Source: an uncultured Bacteroidales bacterium (GTDB lineage: Bacteria > Bacteroidota > Bacteroidia > Bacteroidales > ML635J-15). From it: 21,730 nt of DNA. Positions 1-6,446 of this stretch are shown piece by piece (positions within the stretch are counted from its first letter, which is position 1; each line of letters starts with the position of its first letter). Where the stretch lies: positions 1-21,730 of the forward strand of contig CAJOEG010000043.1 of NCBI GenBank assembly GCA_905233405.1. Reading direction: 5' to 3'. The notes under the pieces are model-generated. The model searched no databases. It was not told the origin of the DNA and saw only the letters and a list, made by a program, of their open reading frames with translations. Both the position numbers and the translations under genes were made by a program.

Positions 1-983
1 CGGCTCAGTGAGAGGTAGCCCAGACCAATCTGCATCAGTGCTTGCAGACGCTTGGCAAGTTCGCGCTTGATGTCAACTGCCAGCGGGTCGTCGATGGCAG
101 CAACGAATTCCACAAGGTCTGAAATCGGCATGTCGCCGACTTCGGCAATGTTCTTGCCGTTTATGCGGCACGAGCGAATTTTTTCGTTCAGACGCGTACC
201 CTTGCAGTCGGGACAGGTGCCCATTGTAAGCATCGGGTTTATTGCTGCTGCGTGGAGCAGACCTTCTTCCGAATTTATGATGCTGCGGTACATTCGCGGG
301 ACAAGGCCTTCGTATTTGGCTGTTTTCGGCCAGTTTGACGGCGGATTTTTCAGTTTTATTTGCGGCGAATACAGGAAAAGGTCAAGTTCTTCGGGTGTGT
401 AGTCCTTTATTTTCTTGTCGAGGTCGAAAAGTCCGCTATGTGCGTAGCGAATCCATCGCCATCCGCCTTTGCCAAAAGCGATGTAATGTATTGTGTCTTC
501 ATCGTTTAGCGATTTGTCGAAGTCAACGAGCTTATGTATGTCGAGTTCGCGGATTTCGCCCAGACCGGCACAGCGCGGACAGCTTCCTGCCGGATGGTTG
601 AACGAAAACGAGTCGGAATATCCGACAAAAGGTTTGCCTACGCGCGAAAACAAAAGTCGGAGCAAAGGTTGGATGTCGGTGTAGGTGCCTACTGTGGAGC
701 GACTGTTTGATGCAGGCTTTTTCTGGTCGATGACTATCGTCACGGGCATATTTTCAATCTTCCCGACTTTAGGACGACCGTATTTCGGCAGAACAAAACT
801 AGGAAAAGTTTCGTTCAGTTCGCGGCGGCTTTCGGCGGCAATGGTGTCGAGGCAAAGCGACGACTTGCCAGAACCCGAAACGCCTGTAAATACTGTAATC
901 TGATGCTTTGGAATGTCAAGGGAAACATTCTTTAGGTTGTTTTCGGTAGCGTTAATTATTGATATGCTGTTAGTTAGGTGCAT
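1..983 (-). CDS. UvrA-like ABC ATPase (short class), 5' part, runs off left edge
   Basis: Read on the minus strand from the ATG at 983-981, the frame stays open to base 1 (327 codons visible; 3' end outside the window). The N-terminus carries a UvrA-type Walker A loop, GVSGSGKSS, at residues 34-42, followed by the SRSTVGTYTDI segment typical of UvrA. Two CxxC zinc-binding pairs are visible: SCPRCAGLGE and, further on, GTCPDCKGTRL. The protein passes almost directly from LLRLLFSRVGKPF to FSFNHPAGSCPRC, so the UvrB-binding domain of canonical UvrA appears to be missing. That marks the short UvrA2-like class, whose members are linked to DNA-damage or drug tolerance rather than core repair; the exact role here is unknown. 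The start is the first Met after an in-frame TAA. No clear Shine-Dalgarno is seen, which is normal for Bacteroidota. A candidate -7 box lies 26 bases upstream, so it may be transcribed separately from the upstream protease gene. Confidence 0.88.
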   Translation of the reverse strand, partial: MHLTNSISIINATENNLKNVSLDIPKHQITVFTGVSGSGKSSLCLDTIAAESRRELNETFPSFVLPKYGRPKVGKIENMPVTIVIDQKKPASNSRSTVGTYTDIQPLLRLLFSRVGKPFVGYSDSFSFNHPAGSCPRCAGLGEIRELDIHKLVDFDKSLNDEDTIHYIAFGKGGWRWIRYAHSGLFDLDKKIKDYTPEELDLFLYSPQIKLKNPPSNWPKTAKYEGLVPRMYRSIINSEEGLLHAAAINPMLTMGTCPDCKGTRLNEKIRSCRINGKNIAEVGDMPISDLVEFVAAIDDPLAVDIKRELAKRLQALMQIGLGYLSLS

Positions 984-1008
984 AATTGCTTAAGTAATTT
1001 ATGACTGC

Positions 1009-1016
1009 CAAAAATA
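1009..1016 (-). promoter_or_regulatory. Candidate Bacteroidota -7 box upstream of the UvrA-like gene
   Basis: The minus strand reads TATTTTTG, which fits the TAnnTTTG -7 consensus of Bacteroidota primary promoters. It lies 26 bases upstream of the ATG at 983, inside the 97-base gap after the CPBP protease gene. No convincing TTG -33 element is seen at 19-21 bases further upstream, so the call is weak. Confidence 0.35.
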
Positions 1017-1080
1017 GAACGTTTTTTATTATCGGGACTGAATTTTGTAATGAAAAATCGTGTGGATTTTGTTATTACCG

Positions 1081-1904
1081 CTAATACTTGGTTGTACCGA
1101 AAATTTTTCTTCCGACAAGCACCGCAATGCCCAATCCTACTACAATCGCCGTTATCCACCAGATGTTTGCAAAAATGCTGATGTCGGGAATTTCTGCAGC
1201 AGAAGCACCTCCAAAATATGCGGCACTTACCACAAGCGCGTTGTTTGTCGCGTGGGCGACAATCGAAGTCCATAAAGACCCCGAAGTATAAAACAAATAT
1301 CCTAAAACCGCACCAAGCACAAATCGTGGCAACAATCCCGAAAACTGCATGTGTATAGCCGAAAAAACGAATGCTGTCAGCAGAATTGCGATGTGCTTGT
1401 TTTTCATCATGCTGACAAGGTTTTTCTGCAATACTCCACGGAAAAACATTTCTTCGCAGATGGCTGGCATTATGGCTAATGCAATGAGATTCAAAATGTA
1501 AAATCCGACTCCGCTTCCTGCCAATGCATGTTGTGTGGCTTCCATCGCACTCGTATCGGCGGCACGAAAATAATCTTCTATTCCTTTCATCGATTCGGGG
1601 AAGGAGTAAGATGCGTTTAGGCTAGAAAGCAACTCTACGGCTGGCATTATCGCGATCATAAATGTTGCCGCAAGGAGATATTTGCCGGCCTTTGCCCCTT
1701 TATAAACCGTAATGGTATCGTTGCCGGCAGTCCGAATGTAAGTATCGACGAAAGTATAAGCAGAAACTTGTAGGCTAATTCGCCCTGCATAAATCGGTAC
1801 AACGCACCTATAATAAATGTGTTGAGCAAAAATCCGATGCAGATACACAGCACTATTGCAAACAACTTTTCGGACGGCGACAATTCACGGATTAACTTGG
1901 ACAT
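1081..1904 (-). CDS. CPBP-family intramembrane metalloprotease, frameshifted at 1695-1701
   Basis: Two overlapping minus frames together give one CPBP (CAAX protease and bacteriocin-processing) protein. Frame 1 starts at the ATG at 1904 and encodes MSKLIRELSPSEKLF and hydrophobic segments through LPATIPLRFIKG (residue 70), then would run on to a stop near 1656. The -1 frame continues AKAGKYLLAATFMIAI to the stop at 1081. Joined at the slip site, the protein is 274 residues, a normal family length. The second part has the three signature motifs: EEMFFRG (about 151-157), FSAIH (His about 185) and HATNN (about 218-222). Several membrane helices are evident. The start overlaps the 3' end of ribD by 20 bases, suggesting translational coupling. 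The alternative start at 1848 (MYLHRIF) gives an out-of-family N-terminus and is not preferred. The break may be a mutation, an error or programmed slippage. CPBP proteases act in membranes; the substrate here is unknown. Confidence 0.8.
1695..1701 (-). other. Frame junction in the CPBP gene at an A-AAG-GGG heptamer
   Basis: In the frame of the ATG at 1904, the minus strand reads ATA AAG GGG CAA here. This contains X-XXY-YYZ (A-AAG-GGG), the heptamer form used for -1 slippage. Slipping back one base gives AAA GGG GCA AAG, which enters exactly the frame encoding the conserved protease motifs. One missing G in the G4 run would give the same result. Confidence 0.6.
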
Positions 1905-3003
1905 TTTTTGTAAAGTAGTCGTTGTGATAATAGTAATCGAGCGAAATACCGTCGTTTGCTTCGCTCTTGGCGCATTCGCAGTGGAATTCTGGTGCCTTTA
2001 CGCCGTTTCCTATGTTCAGGCGGTTGTTGGTGAAAACACGTGCCTCGTCCCAAAGACCAAGCGAAATGAATGAATTTAATGTCTGCGCACCACCTTCAAC
2101 TATTACCGACTGGATTTCGTTGCTGTAAAGAATGTCAAGGATTTGGGGAACGAGACTTTCGTTGAAATTGGCATGGCAAAAAAGGATGTTAGAAGAGCCG
2201 AAATTTCGGCTATTCGACCCTTCGACTCCGATTTCACCCTTCGACAGGCTCAGGGTGCGAGATGTAATTACTATCGTTTTCGCTTGATTATCAAACATCT
2301 TACTTGAAGTCGGGATTTCCATTTCCCTGTCGATGCAAACGCGAACAGGATTTCGTCCCGACCAAAGCCTTGCTGTAAGTTGCGGATTATCAAGTAGTGC
2401 GGTGCGTGTGCCGACAAGGATTGCATCTTCTTCGGTGCGCCACTTGTGTACAAGCGTACTGAAATGCTGGTCGGTTATTTTCAGTGGTGGCGTTTGGCAG
2501 TCGTTGCGAATGTTGTCTATGAAGCCGTCGGCGGTCTGCGCCCATTTCAGAATAACGTAGGGACGGCGCTTTGTGTGGAATGTGAAAAAACGGCGGTTGA
2601 GCCAGTCGCATTCGTCACGGAGTACACCTATTTTCACGTTACGACCTGCATTTCTCAATTTTTCTATGCCCTTGCCAGCCACCTTTTCAAACGGGTCGAT
2701 GCTACCGACCACGATGTTTGGTATTCCTTCGCGTATAAGCATATCGGCACAGGCCGGAGTGCGTCCAACGTGAGCACAAGGTTCAAGCGAAACATAAATC
2801 GTTGATTTCTTGAGCAATGACTTGTCGGCAACAGAGTTTACAGCATTAACTTCCGCGTGGGCTTCGCCACATTTCCTATGCCAGCCCTCACCAATTATTT
2901 TGCCGTCGCACACTATTACCGCGCCAACCATCGGATTGGGCGATGCCGTTCCAAACCCGCATTTTGCGAGTTCGATGCAACGTCTCATAAAAATTTCGTC
3001 CAT
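1885..3003 (-). CDS. ribD: RibD, bifunctional riboflavin biosynthesis deaminase/reductase
   Basis: A 372-residue protein covering both halves of RibD, which deaminates diaminohydroxyphosphoribosylamino-pyrimidine and then reduces the ribose side chain in cytosolic riboflavin synthesis. The N-terminal deaminase domain (about 1-145) has the zinc site HAEVNAV (His49, catalytic Glu51) and PCAHVGRTPAC (Cys76, Cys85). The C-terminal reductase domain (about 146-365) starts at RRPYVILKWAQTADGFI and includes VGTRTALLDNPQLTAR and VIVEGGAQTLNSFI. Residues about 249-271 (RTLSLSKGEIGVEG and following) look like an in-frame insertion of a palindromic repeat between secondary-structure elements of the reductase domain. 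The frame is kept, so activity may survive. The ATG at 3003 is 6 bases after the stop of the TPR gene, and its end overlaps the CPBP start by 20 bases, so it sits in a compact operon. Confidence 0.95.
   Translation of the reverse strand: MDEIFMRRCIELAKCGFGTASPNPMVGAVIVCDGKIIGEGWHRKCGEAHAEVNAVNSVADKSLLKKSTIYVSLEPCAHVGRTPACADMLIREGIPNIVVGSIDPFEKVAGKGIEKLRNAGRNVKIGVLRDECDWLNRRFFTFHTKRRPYVILKWAQTADGFIDNIRNDCQTPPLKITDQHFSTLVHKWRTEEDAILVGTRTALLDNPQLTARLWSGRNPVRVCIDREMEIPTSSKMFDNQAKTIVITSRTLSLSKGEIGVEGSNSRNFGSSNILFCHANFNESLVPQILDILYSNEIQSVIVEGGAQTLNSFISLGLWDEARVFTNNRLNIGNGVKAPEFHCECAKSEANDGISLDYYYHNDYFTKNVQVNP
2196..2260 (-). repeat. Short palindromic repeat element inserted in-frame within ribD
   Basis: Two structures sit next to each other: a perfect 16-base palindrome AGCCGAAATTTCGGCT (2196-2211), and arms CACCCT/AGGGTG (2235-2240 and 2252-2257) around TCGACAGGCTC. 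The 10-mer GTCGAAGGGT occurs twice on the minus strand within the element. Translated, it gives the LSLSKG motif that recurs in many bacterial proteins where CTGAGCCTGTCGAAGGG-type repeats have entered genes. The element boundaries are inferred from the palindromes and from the abnormal protein segment, not from a comparison with an empty site. Confidence 0.6.
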
Positions 3004-3009
3004 TGCTGA

Positions 3010-4038
3010 CTACCAGTCGAGACCTCTCTGTTTCAATTCTTTGCGGCTAAGTTCCTGCCCTGCGCGTGCGGCACGGCGGAAATGTGCAATGGCATCGGCT
3101 TCCTGTCCCATCGAGAGGTAAAGTTTGCCGATGTTGTAGTTGGTGTCAACGTGGTTAGGATTGATGCTCAAAGCCTTGTTGTAGTATTCCATTGCCTTGG
3201 TCGGATTGGTGGAGAAATATGCAGCACCGAGGTTGTTGTACGAGTCGATGTTGTCTGGGTTGAGCTCGAGAGCCTTGAGGTAGTTTTTCACCGCTTTGTT
3301 TTCGCCCTTTACATCGTCGGAGTAGTAGTATGCAACGCCTAGGTTGTTGTAGGCGTCGGCATTATCCTTGTTTACCTCGATGGCTTTCTTGAACCATTCT
3401 ATTGCTTCAACGTATTCGCCCTGGTCCTCGTAGATGACGCCTATTGCGTTGTAGGCATCGTCGTTGCGAGGATTGATCTCAAGAGCCTTTTTACAACTTT
3501 CTATGGCCTTTTCGTAGTTGCCGTTGTGCGAATATGCAAGACCGAGGTTGTTGTATGCACCATCGTATAATTCGCTGATTGTTATAGCTTTTGTGTAGTA
3601 CGAAATGGCTTTCTTGTAGTTCTTCAGTTCATCGTAGGCATTGCCGAGTGCATTGTATGCGGTATCGTACTTGGGATTAATCTTTATCGCGTTTTGGAAG
3701 AGGCCTATTGCCTTGTCGAAGTCGCCCTCGTCGTAGTAAACGTATCCGAGGTTCTTTACTGCTTCGTAGTAGTTTGGGTTTAGCTTTATTGCCATCTGGA
3801 AATTGAGCATAGCCTTGTCTAGGTTACCCATATACGAGTAGGCGCGTCCGAGCGTATTGTATGCAATGGCATTGTCGGTGTTCGTTTCAACATATCTTGA
3901 AAGGTCGGCAATGGCCTTTGTGAAATTGTCCTCATTGAAGGCATATAGTCCGTTCTGAAGGAGTGCTTCGTCCTCTTGCGAATAAATGTTTGCAGAAATC
4001 AATGCAAAAACACTCAGTATGGCAATTTTTAATTTCAT
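3010..4038 (-). CDS. Exported tetratricopeptide-repeat protein
   Basis: A 342-residue protein starting at the ATG at 4038, where MKLKIAILSVFALISANIYSQ forms a clear Sec signal peptide with likely cleavage before QED. The longer start at 4065 puts nine extra residues before the signal and is rejected. No lipobox Cys is seen, so it is probably periplasmic. From about residue 20 to 325 there are about nine TPR units of 34 residues (AYNNLGLAYSHNGNYEKAI and similar, with KALEINP closings). One unit has a longer loop (SDDVKGENKAV). TPR arrays are protein-binding scaffolds; there is no catalytic domain and the partner is unknown. It is the first gene of the TPR-ribD-CPBP operon, with a good Bacteroidota promoter 32 bases upstream of the start. 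The link with riboflavin synthesis is probably positional only. Confidence 0.9.
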   Translation of the reverse strand: MKLKIAILSVFALISANIYSQEDEALLQNGLYAFNEDNFTKAIADLSRYVETNTDNAIAYNTLGRAYSYMGNLDKAMLNFQMAIKLNPNYYEAVKNLGYVYYDEGDFDKAIGLFQNAIKINPKYDTAYNALGNAYDELKNYKKAISYYTKAITISELYDGAYNNLGLAYSHNGNYEKAIESCKKALEINPRNDDAYNAIGVIYEDQGEYVEAIEWFKKAIEVNKDNADAYNNLGVAYYYSDDVKGENKAVKNYLKALELNPDNIDSYNNLGAAYFSTNPTKAMEYYNKALSINPNHVDTNYNIGKLYLSMGQEADAIAHFRRAARAGQELSRKELKQRGLDW

Positions 4039-4069
4039 AGCAATATCTTTAAAGAAATTTACCAATCTG

Positions 4070-4099
4070 CAAATTTACATATTTTCAAAAAATTGACAA
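4070..4099 (-). promoter_or_regulatory. Bacteroidota-type promoter of the TPR-ribD-CPBP operon
   Basis: The minus strand has TTG at 4099-4097, a 19-base spacer, and TAAATTTG at 4077-4070, which match the -33 (TTTG core) and -7 (TAnnTTTG) elements. The -7 box lies about 32 bases upstream of the TPR start codon, leaving a leader of about 25 bases. Confidence 0.55.
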
Positions 4100-4173
4100 T
4101 GGATAATTGAGAATTATTGTAAGAGGGCTAACAGAAGACCAGACTACCAGTCTTGCAGAAGACCAGTCAGACA

Positions 4174-4232
4174 TTTGCCCCCCAAGCGTTAAGGACATTA
4201 AGGTCTTTACCGTTCTTAATGATGGGGGCAAA
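4174..4232 (-). terminator. Imperfect hairpin downstream of gene A, possible terminator
   Basis: TTTGCCCCC (4174-4182) pairs perfectly with GGGGGCAAA (4224-4232). The interior GTTAAGGAC/GTTCTTAAT arms pair imperfectly. It starts 67 bases after the gene A stop and has no strong U tract, so termination is uncertain. It resembles the better hairpin after gene B. Confidence 0.4.
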
Positions 4233-4298
4233 GACTGTCAGCCTTTTAGCCTTTTAGCCTGCGAGACTGTAAGCCTGCTAGCCTGTGAGCCTTTCCGC

Positions 4299-6443
4299 CT
4301 ATCTAAAAATCGTTACCTTCCTAGTTGCTATTTCTCCTTCCTTAGAGATTAACAGAACATTGTACAATCCTGGATTCCAGTCGTCGCAGTTGATGGTTAT
4401 GCGTTCGGATTCGTTGTTTTCGATTTCGGTGACAAGCTGTCCAATTGCGTTGAAAATCTGTACAGTTGCAATGCGCTGTCCTTCGATGAAGAACTGACTG
4501 TAGGTTGGGTTGGGGTAGAGGGTGATGTTGTCGGCAGACCATTCGGCGATTGCATCGGCAGATACGCACTCCTCGTTGGAAAGTTTGTACATTCTATGTT
4601 CGCAGTCGCTTTCAACCACATAGCAGTAATTGCCCGCTTCAGAAACATTGTCGGTGTAGAAAATGTCAGTTGTTGTTCCGACAAACTCATTGTCCCTGAA
4701 AATCCTGTAGTTGACAGCGCCATCACATTCTTTCCATTTGAGGATTACCGAGTTGCCAAGTGCATCGGCAGTTAGAACTGGTACTTCGGTGCATACGCCA
4801 GTAAGGATTCTCATACAAGTCGTACCCGAAATTTCATTGCAGGAACCGCTTCCCATGTGGGCAACCACGGTGTAGCAGTAGTTGGTTTCGACAACGACAT
4901 CTGTGTCAACGAAGCTTGTCGTGGTGAGGTTCTCGGCAATGGATTCTCCATCCTTGTAGATGTTGAAATGGTCAACATCGGCGGGCTGATTCCACGATAC
5001 GGTTATCGTTTCGCCGTCGCTTCTTGCTTCGACAAACAGCGGAATGTCGCAAGGACTGTCCTTGATTTCGGCGCATACGGTGTCGGAAGCTTCCGACAGG
5101 CAGGTGTAGCCAGCCGACGAGAGAGCGCGTACATAGAAGCAATGTTCGCCGAGAGGAAGTCCTCTGTAAGTTGCCGATGTCCCGCTAAGCGTGTCGATTG
5201 GGGATTGCGAAGCCGTGTTGTAAACCAAGTACGAAACACTTTCGTAATTGCCGAGTTCCACAGACGACCATTCCAAAGTGATTGCGCTGTAATCGGTTGT
5301 GGCGGTAATCTGCTGTACGGCATCGCATTCGGGAGCAATTGCCGAAATGTTTACAATTACATCGTTGGACTGCCGTCCCATAACGGCAGCGCGATACCTG
5401 ATGGTAGATGCGTATTCGCCAGTTTCGGTTGCGAACGCTCTTACCGCTATGCTTTCGCTTTCGCTAGGTGCGATTGTACCGCTCTTCCTTTCCGCTCTTG
5501 CTACGCTGTTTGTGCGACCAATTTCGTAGGTTGCGATGGTGTTGTTTCCCGATGGGTTCTGTACATTGGTAAGCAGTACGAACTTGCCTTCGCAGACATA
5601 TTCCGAAGCGCAGATACCGCCAGCAAGAGAAGCATCGCTTATTTCGATGTCGTCGAGGTAGTGAATCTTGTCGGTAAAGTCGTTTGCGCTGATGTCGAAC
5701 TGACGGATGCAAGCCGACGGGCCGTTGTCCTGCGAAGTCTGCGAGAACAACCACAGGTAAGGTCCTCCAGACGAGAGATTGTCGAATGCTGAGCTATAGA
5801 CATTGGCAAGGTCGCTTCTAATTTGCTCGGAAGTTCCGCTTGTGGTGTCAATTCTGTAGAGCCAGTCGCCTGCGAGAATGCTTCCGTCCGGGCGGTTGAA
5901 CGAGCAGTGGCGGATTTCTGGAATGTCGGTCTCGATGCTACCAAGCAGAGTTTGGTTGTCGAGGTCAAGCTTGTAGATAACATTCGTAGCGTCTGTTCCG
6001 TAGAAGTAGTTGCCGTTGTATGACAAATTTCTAATCATACCGACATTCTCGATGAAGAATGTTTCAACATACTCGCCGTTCGGAGTGTATCTGTTGAACT
6101 CGCCCGGACGCATCCACGACGATGTGTAGATGAAGAAGCCATCGGTAGCTACTGCCTGCTCGGCGTTCTCGCGGGTTGCGAAGGTCTGTATGCTGTCCCA
6201 GAGACTACGCGAGTTGCGACGCTGTATTGTCGAATCTTCTACAAGCGCAAGCCCTTCGTATTCAGTTATAGAGCTCCAAACCAATGTGCCGTTGCCAGTA
6301 TTGGTAATGGTGATAGTGTCGGTCTGTTCCAGATACGGGTATGTGGTCAGGCTGATGTTGTCGGAGGTAATGATTCGCGGTGAGTTGAGTGCGATGTTGA
6401 TAGTAGTATCTCCTTGAATATCAATAATCTCGCTATGTGAAAT
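4299..6443 (-). CDS. C-terminal half of giant T9SS surface protein (gene A), cut off by an in-frame TAA
   Basis: This open frame continues directly, in the same frame, from the TAA at 6446-6444 and encodes 714 residues. It begins ISHSEIIDIQGDTTINIALN, matching the uninterrupted GYISHSRSVDIQSDTVFNISLN of gene B. Parts in order: the rest of a carboxypeptidase-regulatory-like domain; an abnormal-spindle-like or Ig-like strand region (TITITNTGNGTLVWSSI); a propeller-like module (about 6230-5500, with QTFATRENAEQAVATDGFF and GGPYLWLFSQTSQDNGPSA); three or so Fn3 domains (about 5350-4570, with CDAVQQITATTDYSAITLEW and ARSDGETITVSW); and a T9SS type A sorting domain (LYPNPTYSQFFIEG to KVTIFR). On its own it has no signal peptide and no credible start (the TTG at 6284 falls inside a beta strand), so it is probably translated only if the TAA is absent, corrected or suppressed. 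Confidence 0.85.
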   Translation of the reverse strand: MSHSEIIDIQGDTTINIALNSPRIITSDNISLTTYPYLEQTDTITITNTGNGTLVWSSITEYEGLALVEDSTIQRRNSRSLWDSIQTFATRENAEQAVATDGFFIYTSSWMRPGEFNRYTPNGEYVETFFIENVGMIRNLSYNGNYFYGTDATNVIYKLDLDNQTLLGSIETDIPEIRHCSFNRPDGSILAGDWLYRIDTTSGTSEQIRSDLANVYSSAFDNLSSGGPYLWLFSQTSQDNGPSACIRQFDISANDFTDKIHYLDDIEISDASLAGGICASEYVCEGKFVLLTNVQNPSGNNTIATYEIGRTNSVARAERKSGTIAPSESESIAVRAFATETGEYASTIRYRAAVMGRQSNDVIVNISAIAPECDAVQQITATTDYSAITLEWSSVELGNYESVSYLVYNTASQSPIDTLSGTSATYRGLPLGEHCFYVRALSSAGYTCLSEASDTVCAEIKDSPCDIPLFVEARSDGETITVSWNQPADVDHFNIYKDGESIAENLTTTSFVDTDVVVETNYCYTVVAHMGSGSCNEISGTTCMRILTGVCTEVPVLTADALGNSVILKWKECDGAVNYRIFRDNEFVGTTTDIFYTDNVSEAGNYCYVVESDCEHRMYKLSNEECVSADAIAEWSADNITLYPNPTYSQFFIEGQRIATVQIFNAIGQLVTEIENNESERITINCDDWNPGLYNVLLISKEGEIATRKVTIFR

Positions 6444-6446
6444 TTA
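6444..6446 (-). other. In-frame TAA that splits gene A
   Basis: Gene A reads SAVE-TAA-ISHS where gene B reads SATGYISHS. The stop therefore replaces the Tyr codon of the paralogue, and the preceding Gly is Glu. No bases are gained or lost, and the frame on both sides is the same. Confidence 0.9.

Larger units (their letters stand above)
4066..4298. other. Intergenic region between the TPR operon and gene A: short repeats and hairpins, no gene
   Basis: No convincing gene lies here. It holds the operon promoter, an AT-rich stretch (4091-4118) related to the one at 14700-14735, a short hairpin AGACT/AGTCT at about 4141-4153 with a repeated AGAAGACCAG on both sides, the G/C-rich hairpin at 4174-4232, and a run of variations on AGCCTTTT and AGCCTG at 4240-4295 just after the gene A stop codon. 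Confidence 0.55.

Noticed and set aside
1..983. Canonical repair gene uvrA
   Set aside because: The UvrB-binding domain expected after the first ABC signature region is missing, so the short UvrA-like class fits better; no gene symbol was assigned.
4857..5792. Long plus-strand open frame of 311 codons opposite gene A
   Set aside because: It lies antisense to clear Fn3 and propeller coding sequence, has no recognisable domain, and its open state follows from the codon bias of the minus-strand gene.
4299..6284. Independent gene starting at TTG 6284
   Set aside because: The frame is open upstream to the TAA at 6444 and matches gene B continuously across this point; the TTG encodes the Leu of GTLVWSS within a beta strand.
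6444..6446. Recoding of the stop as selenocysteine or pyrrolysine
   Set aside because: These use TGA and TAG; the codon here is TAA, and no bacterial code reads TAA as sense. Near-cognate readthrough cannot be excluded but is not supported by any element I see.
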